This document shows positions 59,021-64,000 of a stretch of 64,000 bases of DNA, piece after piece (the first letter of the stretch is position 1; the number at the start of each line of letters is the position of its first letter). The stretch is from Streptomyces spongiicola. GTDB taxonomy: Bacteria > Actinomycetota > Actinomycetes > Streptomycetales > Streptomycetaceae. The stretch is from the NCBI RefSeq assembly GCF_003122365.1, contig NZ_CP029254.1:5954001-6018000 (forward strand), read 5' to 3'. The notes under the pieces were generated by a model. It had not been told where the DNA came from and did not search any database. It saw only the letters and a program-made list of their open reading frames with translations. A program made the position numbers and the translations under genes.

Positions 59021-61757
59021 TCCGAGAGAGCTGTCACTGGTCCGGCTGAGGTCGGCGCTCGCCGGTGCGGGCGTCGAGCTGTCACCCCGTGAACTGAGTG
59101 ACGCCCTGTGGCTCGCCTTACACGCTTCGCCGAAGCTCGACCAGGCGGAACCCTCGGATCACGGCGTCGGGCCCGAGGCCGAATCGGGGTCACTTTCGAG
59201 CGCGCAGAGTCAACGGGGCGCAGCACCAGGGGACGAGTCTCCACCGGAGAGCGACCGGCGGCCTGTGTACGCCTTGACCGGGGCGCGCGGTAGCGGCAAC
59301 TCCGGTGCACCCGTGCGGATCCCCGGGGTCCGAGGGCTGCCGCATCCGCTGGGGATCGCGAGAGCCATGCGCCCCCTGAAGCGTCGGGTGCCGTCCACAC
59401 ACCGTCACGAGCTGGACGAGCATGCCACAGCTGAAACGATCGCCGACATCGGTGTCCTCGACGTCGTGCTACGCCCCGCTCAGGACCGCTGGCTCAAGCT
59501 TGTCCTCGCGCTCGATGAAGGTTCCTCGATGCGGATATGGCGTGACACGATCCGCGAACTCATCCATGTGCTCACCGTCTCCGGCATCTTTGGTGCCGTG
59601 CGTACCTGCTCCCTCGACACCACCCCTGGTATCACTGGTAGCCGCACCGTTGTACTCGTCGTGACGGACGGCGTTGCCGACCACTGGCATGACGGTTCGG
59701 CCCACGGCCGTCTCGCCGGGATGGCAAAGGCGGTGCCAACGGCTGTGCTCAACCTGCTTCCCATGCGTCTCTGGAGCAATACCGCACTGAGTCCGGAGCC
59801 CATGCATGTCAGGACTACGGCGCCGGTACAGCCCAACATCCTGATCAATGCGTACAACCCCTGGCTTCCGGCTGGTCTGGAACCGCGACCGCGCCTTCCC
59901 GTACCCGTAATCGAACTATCCGAGTGGGGCCTGCGTCCGTGGGCAGAACTGCTCGCTTCACACGGCGGCGTGGCCTCTCTGCGGATCATCGACGCAGGAG
60001 CTGACCCTCAAAGCTCGCCGCCGCATTCGGTTGCCTCGCATCACAGCGCCGAACAACGCGTGCGGGAATTTCAGGGCCTGGTCTCGCCTCAAGCATACGA
60101 GCTAGCCGGCCATTTGGCTGCCGTCGATCCACTCACGCTGCCCGTCATGCGTGTCGTCCAGTCCGCCGCACTGCCGGGAAGTCATCCCTCCTGCCTCTCT
60201 GAAGTCCTACTCAGCGGTCTCATGCATATTGACGAACTCCTGGATGGACAAGAGGTCTTCGCCTTTCCCCCCGACGTACGATCCGTGTTGCGCACAGTAG
60301 TCAGGACCAGTGCGGCACTGCGCACAATCGACGCCGTGAACGCATTCGTTGAGCCACTCCTGGGGCGGACCCCGGACTTTCCGGCGCTCATCGCCGACCG
60401 CACAGGCTCACTGACCCTCCCACGGGGGGGCGCGCCGTTCACAGAACTCGGGTCCATGAAACCTCAGCGCGTTCGACAAAGTTCGGACCATCGACCGTAT
60501 TTCTTCCTGAGTTATGCGCACACACCGAGGTACGGGGCGGATGTGCCGGATCCCGACATGTGGGTGGAGCGGCTCTTCCGGGACCTGTGCGGCCATGTGA
60601 TGGCCATGACCGATCTCCCCGCCGGTGCACCGGCGGGATTCATGGACCGGGAGATACGCTCCGGTGAGGGGTGGTCCGAGCGCCTCGCCGAAGTACTCGC
60701 CACCTGCCGGGTCTTCGTACCGCTCCTCTCCCCCCGCTACTTCGCCAGCGAGATGTGCGGCAAGGAGTGGTACGCCTTCGCCCAGCGGGAGATCTTCCAC
60801 CAGGCCAGGAGTAACCGGCCCGCCGAGGCCATCGTGCCCGCGCTCTGGGTGCCCGTGCCCCCCGAGCAACTACCCGGCCCCGCCGAGGGGCTGCAGTTCA
60901 ACCACCGCGCCTTCGGCGACCGCTACGTCACCGACGGACTCTACGGACTGATCAAACTCCGGAAATTCGCCGAGGAGTACGAGCGGGCGGTCTACGAACT
61001 CGCCAAGCGCATCGTCAGCGTCGCGGACGCCACCGCCGTCGGGCCCGGCAGACCGCTCGACTTCCGGCAGGTCCCCAGTGCCTTCGGCACTCCGGACCGA
61101 GCCGACCCGCTCAGCACCGGCCCCCGCCCCATCCAAATCACCGTCGTCGCACCCACCCTGCACGACCTCCCCCCGGGACGCGACCCCCAGTACTACGGCG
61201 ACATGCCGCAGGACTGGAACCCCTACTACCCGGACGTGCACCGGCCGCTCGCCTATGTGGCCCGCGATCTGGTGCGGAGCCTCTACTATCGGGCCACCAT
61301 CGTCTCGTTCGACCACGACAGCACACCCCTCGACAGCAAGCGGGCCCCCACCAGACCGGAGCTGCTCATCGTCGACCGCTGGGCCCTGGAGGACGACGAA
61401 AGACGAGAGCAGCTCGCCGCCTTCGACGCCGAGGACCGGCCCTGGGTCAGTGTCGTGGTCCCCTTCAACCGCGACGACCACCAGAGCCGCGGCGCGGAGG
61501 GCGTCCTCGGCGCCAAGCTCGCCGAGACCCTGCCGACCAAGCTGGGCCAGGGCCGCGCCGCCGCCTGCGGCGTACCGAGCATGGAGGCGTTCGGCCTGCT
61601 CCTCCCCCAGGTCGTCGAGGCGGCCGCCCAGCAGTACCTGAGACATGCCCGGGTCTATCCGCCCAACCCTTCGCCCTCCGAAGGGCAGATGTGGCCCAGG
61701 CTTCAGGGAGCGCCAACCAGCAGTGGATCAGATCGCGGTGCTCGCGAGACCGAGTAA
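58992..61757 (+). CDS. vWA-like / TIR / FxsC fusion protein
   Basis: A 921-residue protein. An N-terminal SAV_2336-type region (residues 15-50) is followed by a vWA-like domain at ~165-275 with a MIDAS-like DEGSSM (175-180; canonical first Ser replaced by Gly) and VVLVVTDGVADHW. Helical repeats follow to ~480. A TIR domain spans ~502-600 (YFFLSYAHTPRYGADVPD; FVPLLSPRYF; SEMCGKEWYAF with Glu587 the candidate NADase residue). From ~700 to 890 the FxsC-type C-terminus occurs (PIQITVVAPTLHDLPPGRD; ELLIVDRWALEDDERREQLA). FxsC proteins belong to FxSxx peptide loci. The TIR part is the probable effector. GTG 58992 overlaps the MoxR gene. GC jumps near 60.6 kb. Confidence 0.82.
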   Translation: MSSGAAEDGDPRELSLVRLRSALAGAGVELSPRELSDALWLALHASPKLDQAEPSDHGVGPEAESGSLSSAQSQRGAAPGDESPPESDRRPVYALTGARGSGNSGAPVRIPGVRGLPHPLGIARAMRPLKRRVPSTHRHELDEHATAETIADIGVLDVVLRPAQDRWLKLVLALDEGSSMRIWRDTIRELIHVLTVSGIFGAVRTCSLDTTPGITGSRTVVLVVTDGVADHWHDGSAHGRLAGMAKAVPTAVLNLLPMRLWSNTALSPEPMHVRTTAPVQPNILINAYNPWLPAGLEPRPRLPVPVIELSEWGLRPWAELLASHGGVASLRIIDAGADPQSSPPHSVASHHSAEQRVREFQGLVSPQAYELAGHLAAVDPLTLPVMRVVQSAALPGSHPSCLSEVLLSGLMHIDELLDGQEVFAFPPDVRSVLRTVVRTSAALRTIDAVNAFVEPLLGRTPDFPALIADRTGSLTLPRGGAPFTELGSMKPQRVRQSSDHRPYFFLSYAHTPRYGADVPDPDMWVERLFRDLCGHVMAMTDLPAGAPAGFMDREIRSGEGWSERLAEVLATCRVFVPLLSPRYFASEMCGKEWYAFAQREIFHQARSNRPAEAIVPALWVPVPPEQLPGPAEGLQFNHRAFGDRYVTDGLYGLIKLRKFAEEYERAVYELAKRIVSVADATAVGPGRPLDFRQVPSAFGTPDRADPLSTGPRPIQITVVAPTLHDLPPGRDPQYYGDMPQDWNPYYPDVHRPLAYVARDLVRSLYYRATIVSFDHDSTPLDSKRAPTRPELLIVDRWALEDDERREQLAAFDAEDRPWVSVVVPFNRDDHQSRGAEGVLGAKLAETLPTKLGQGRAAACGVPSMEAFGLLLPQVVEAAAQQYLRHARVYPPNPSPSEGQMWPRLQGAPTSSGSDRGARETE

Positions 61758-61880
61758 CTGCACAGTCGTCTGTTCACAGGGACATCGTTGCGCTCTGCGA
61801 CGTGTGGAACCCCCTCTCTGACATCGTCGGGTGAGACACCCCAAAATGATCAGGTTCTGTGGGCGGGTACGACATGAGCA

Positions 61881-62033
61881 TCACCCGCATGACCAGCAGG
61901 TGTGTCCCATCCGCAGATGGACGAGGATGGGCAGGGCCTGACGGTCGGCGCTCAGGCGCCGCCACCGGCAGCCGATCGCGCGGTGGTGCCGCCGCAACTG
62001 CTGCGTGAGGAAGTGGAGGGTGGAGCTGGACAT
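61881..62033 (-). pseudogene. N-terminal fragment of an IS5-type transposase
   Basis: From ATG 62033 the minus strand encodes MSSSTLHFLTQQLRRHHRAI, GCRWRRLSADRQALPILVHL, RMGHT and then unrelated residues with a stop. This is the usual N-terminus of IS5-group transposases in Streptomyces (helix-turn-helix_Tnp_4). The rest of the gene is missing on the cassette side. A similar C-terminal piece is at 55431-55562. Confidence 0.75.
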
Positions 62034-62062
62034 GTCGACGCCCGGCGGGTGGAGAAGCACGG

Positions 62063-62117
62063 GAAGCCTCTGGCAGAGCCGGTTCTCTTGGTCGAGAACC
62101 CATCTACCAGAGGCTTC
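62063..62117. repeat. inverted repeat near the 5' end of the transposase remnant
   Basis: GAAGCCTCTGG (62063-62073) pairs with 62107-62117; inside the loop GGTTCTC (62081-62087) pairs with GAGAACC (62094-62100). The double stem lies 30-84 bases before the transposase start and probably marks the leader or end region of that IS. Confidence 0.65.
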
Positions 62118-62213
62118 ACCACTGTCAGCCCAGTTGCCGCACGCCCTACAGGGCGGCGTGGAGTCGCTCGTACGCGGCATCCCCGCCCATTCTGTGAGGA
62201 GGCGCGCCCGGGT

Positions 62214-63235
62214 TCAGCCCGGGGGCCGCGTGGTCCCCGCGTTCAGCGCGGTGCACAGCCAGTCGTGGGCGGAGCCGGGGTTCGGTTCGGGTGGGGCGCC
62301 GGGTGGGGTGGACAGTTCGGCCGTGAGCTGCCAGTACACGTCGAAGCGGGGATCGGCGGCCAGTTGGCGGTGCAGGAGCCGGCGGAACGCCGGGGTGTCG
62401 CGCGTGCCGCGTGACACGGCGTAGACCGAGACGAAGCAGTCCAGCGCCTCGCCCGCCCGGGGTGGCCGCCCCGCCCGAAGCTCGGCCGACGCCAGTGCGT
62501 ACGCCTCGCCGAGACCGTCGTACAGCACGGCGGGACGGTAGCCCCGGTCGGGGAGGTGGACGGCCGGCTGCGGCCGGGCGGAACCGGAGCAGCTTCCCGA
62601 CACCAGCGCGTGCATGCGGGCGAAGGCCCACACCTGCGCGGGCGTCGGGTCGTCGGGGAGGTGCGGCACGGCCTGGTCGAGGAACGCCGAGACCACCCGG
62701 GCCGGAAGGCGCGGCGGCAGCCAGTACCGCCAGAACCGCGCCATCGGCGCGCCGTGCTGGGCGGCACGGCCACCGCGCCGACGAGCCGCAGCCGCTCGGT
62801 GCGCTCACCTGCCTCGCAGTCCCGCAGCAGCCGCAGGGACGCCTCCTGCCAGCGCAGGGCGGACAGTTGGGAGCCCACCTTCTGCAACTGGCCGGTGATG
62901 GCGGCCTTGAGTGCGTCGTCCGTACGGGCATCGTCCCTACCGTCGCCGTTCGTGCCGTCTTCGTCTGTACGGGCGTCGGCGTTCGTACCGGCCGTAGGGC
63001 CGTCGTCCCGGCTGTGCAGGATCCGGCGCACCTCGGGCACCGGCAGGCCGAGTTCCCGAAGCGAGCGGATCAGCCGCAGCCGGTCCAGGGCTTCTGGGCC
63101 GTAGCGGCGGTGCCCGCCCGTGCTGCGGCCCGACGCGGGGAGCAGGCCCCGGTCCGAGTAGAAGCGGACCGTCTTGACCGTGACACCGGCTCGCTCCGCC
63201 AGTTCTCCGATGGTCAGTGGGGCGTTCGTCGGCAC
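62214..63235 (-). pseudogene. MerR-family regulator with a frameshift
   Basis: From ATG 63235 the frame encodes a MerR winged helix (PLTIGELAERAGVTVKTVRF, then YSDRGLLPASGRSTGGHRRY) and its long coiled helix to about residue 160 (RLRLVGAVAVPPSTA). After that it turns into Arg/Ser-rich nonsense, while the sensible continuation (MARFWRYWLPPRLPARVVSA... to DYWQLTAELS-type end at 62214) is in another frame from ATG 62744. A single base change between about 62745 and 62765 joins them. A Asp/Thr/Ala/Gly-rich insertion (GTNADARTDEDGTNGDGRDD) is also present. Divergent from the hydrolase at 63335. Could be a sequencing error. Confidence 0.7.
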
Positions 63236-63334
63236 GGCTTGAACCTCCCTCAGGGGGAGTTCCTACGGTACCCGCGCCGGGCCGGCCTACGGGGGGCCGG
63301 CCCGGCGGGAAGCGACCCCGTGGAGGAGGGACCC

Positions 63335-64000
63335 ATGACGGCGTTTGTGCTGGTGTCGGGAGGCCACACCGGAGGGTGGGTCTGGCGGGACGTGGCCGCC
63401 GGACTGAGGGAGTCGGGAGCGGTGGCGTACCCGGTGACCCTGACGGGGATGGGCGACCGCCGCCATCTCGGCGGCCCGGACACGGACATGGGCACCCATG
63501 TCGAGGACCTGGTGCAGATCGTGGACCACGCCGACGAGCCCGAGGTGGTGCTGGTCGGGCACTGCTACGGCGGCTATCCGGTGCTCGGGGCCGCGTCCCG
63601 GCGCCCGGAACGGGTCGGCCGGATCGTCTTCGTGGACGCGCCGCTGCCCCGCGACGGCCTCTCCGTGCTCCAGCAGGTACGCGAGCAGATGCCGGACGGC
63701 CCCGTACGCGACCGGATGCTGGGCCAGCCCGCCCGGGCCGAGGACGGCTGGCGGGTGCCCGCGCCCACCGAGGAGGAGTGGCGGGAGTGGGGGAACCCTG
63801 CGGGTGTCCCCGAGGACGGGATCGCGCGTCTGGCGCGTCTCGCCGCGCCGCAGCCGGTGGGCACCCTCACCACGCCGGTCCGGTTCTCGGACGTGGTGGA
63901 CGAACTGCCCATGACGGGCGTCTTCTGTACGGACGGCGGCACCATGGACATCGCCGGAGTCGAGGCGCTGGTGGCCACGGGCAGCCTGCTCTTCCGGCAA
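63335..64000 (+). CDS. alpha/beta hydrolase, cut by the window end
   Basis: The first 222 residues of an esterase-type hydrolase (MTAFVLVSGGHTGGWVWRDV; oxyanion HTGGW). The nucleophile elbow is VVLVGHCYGGYPVLGA, with Cys where this family has Ser. Downstream a lid-like part (EEEWREWGNPAGVPEDGIAR) and IFCTDGG-like strand appear; the acid and His are expected or seen later (the gene is incomplete). It is divergent from the MerR regulator with 99 bases between and GGAGGAGG before ATG 63335, so it is the likely regulated target. Similar genes are found beside MerR regulators in Streptomyces. Confidence 0.8.
   Translation, partial: MTAFVLVSGGHTGGWVWRDVAAGLRESGAVAYPVTLTGMGDRRHLGGPDTDMGTHVEDLVQIVDHADEPEVVLVGHCYGGYPVLGAASRRPERVGRIVFVDAPLPRDGLSVLQQVREQMPDGPVRDRMLGQPARAEDGWRVPAPTEEEWREWGNPAGVPEDGIARLARLAAPQPVGTLTTPVRFSDVVDELPMTGVFCTDGGTMDIAGVEALVATGSLLFRQ

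Larger units (their letters stand above)
61758..62213. other. remnant mobile DNA beyond the cassette
   Basis: No intact gene is supported. It contains the truncated transposase (61881-62033), its stem-loop leader (62063-62117) and a short core-like stretch up to the MerR stop at 62214. Confidence 0.6.

Overview
The window is high-GC actinobacterial DNA and almost certainly a Streptomyces chromosome. GTG and TTG starts are frequent, codon third positions are nearly all G or C, and from memory the gene order follows the S. coelicolor stretch from the chitobiose transporter ngcEFG through rok7B7, xylFGH, dxs, fadBA, rnd, hemE, hemY, hemQ and murC to msrB. No rRNA, tRNA or CRISPR array was seen, but no covariance model could be run.

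Layout. 0-1 kb: a Phd-type antitoxin and a RelE-like toxin behind a direct-repeat operator candidate. 2-3.4 kb: a LysR regulator divergent from a DoxX-like membrane protein. 3.8-16.6 kb: carbohydrate use, with a secreted GH92 alpha-mannosidase, the NgcEFG importer, the ROK regulator Rok7B7 and the XylFGH importer. 16.8-26.7 kb: dxs, an amino-acid permease, a small NYN/PIN protein, a lectin-like repeat protein, and the fatty-acid beta-oxidation pair fadB/fadA. 27-37 kb: ribonuclease D, an orphan response regulator, a DUF3000 protein, and haem synthesis (hemE, hemY/cgoX, hemQ/chdC) interleaved with a CoA-disulfide-reductase-like enzyme and a DUF4349 lipoprotein. 37-53 kb: a secreted S33 peptidase, a DUF692 (MNIO) enzyme, a DUF4142 protein, a PTH2-like protein, a secreted S1 protease, a PhoX/DUF839 protein, osmC, zapE, a RibD-like reductase, murC, msrB and an acyltransferase.

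From 53.4 to 62.1 kb this conserved core is interrupted by an accessory island. A complete IS1634-family element with 24-bp inverted repeats and a TGCT target duplication comes first. Then follows a tightly coupled four-gene conflict cassette: a Trypco1 protein, a trypsin/effector-associated/VMAP protein, a MoxR AAA ATPase, and a vWA-like/TIR/FxsC fusion. Decayed IS5-type transposase fragments bound the cassette on both sides. Its GC content is lower than the core except at the 3' part of the last gene, which jumps back to host-like GC within the TIR-coding part. This cassette is the best candidate for an unusual biological system (immunity or self-killing). The window closes with a frameshifted MerR regulator divergent from an alpha/beta hydrolase whose nucleophile position is Cys, cut by the window edge.

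Intergenic DNA is rich in short tandem repeats (6, 8, 9, 10, 21, 38 and 104 bp units) and in long perfect hairpins, mostly between convergent genes. The most striking are a run of eleven T-rich decamers at 20.83-20.94 kb and an AT-rich alternative stem-loop at 27.04 kb.
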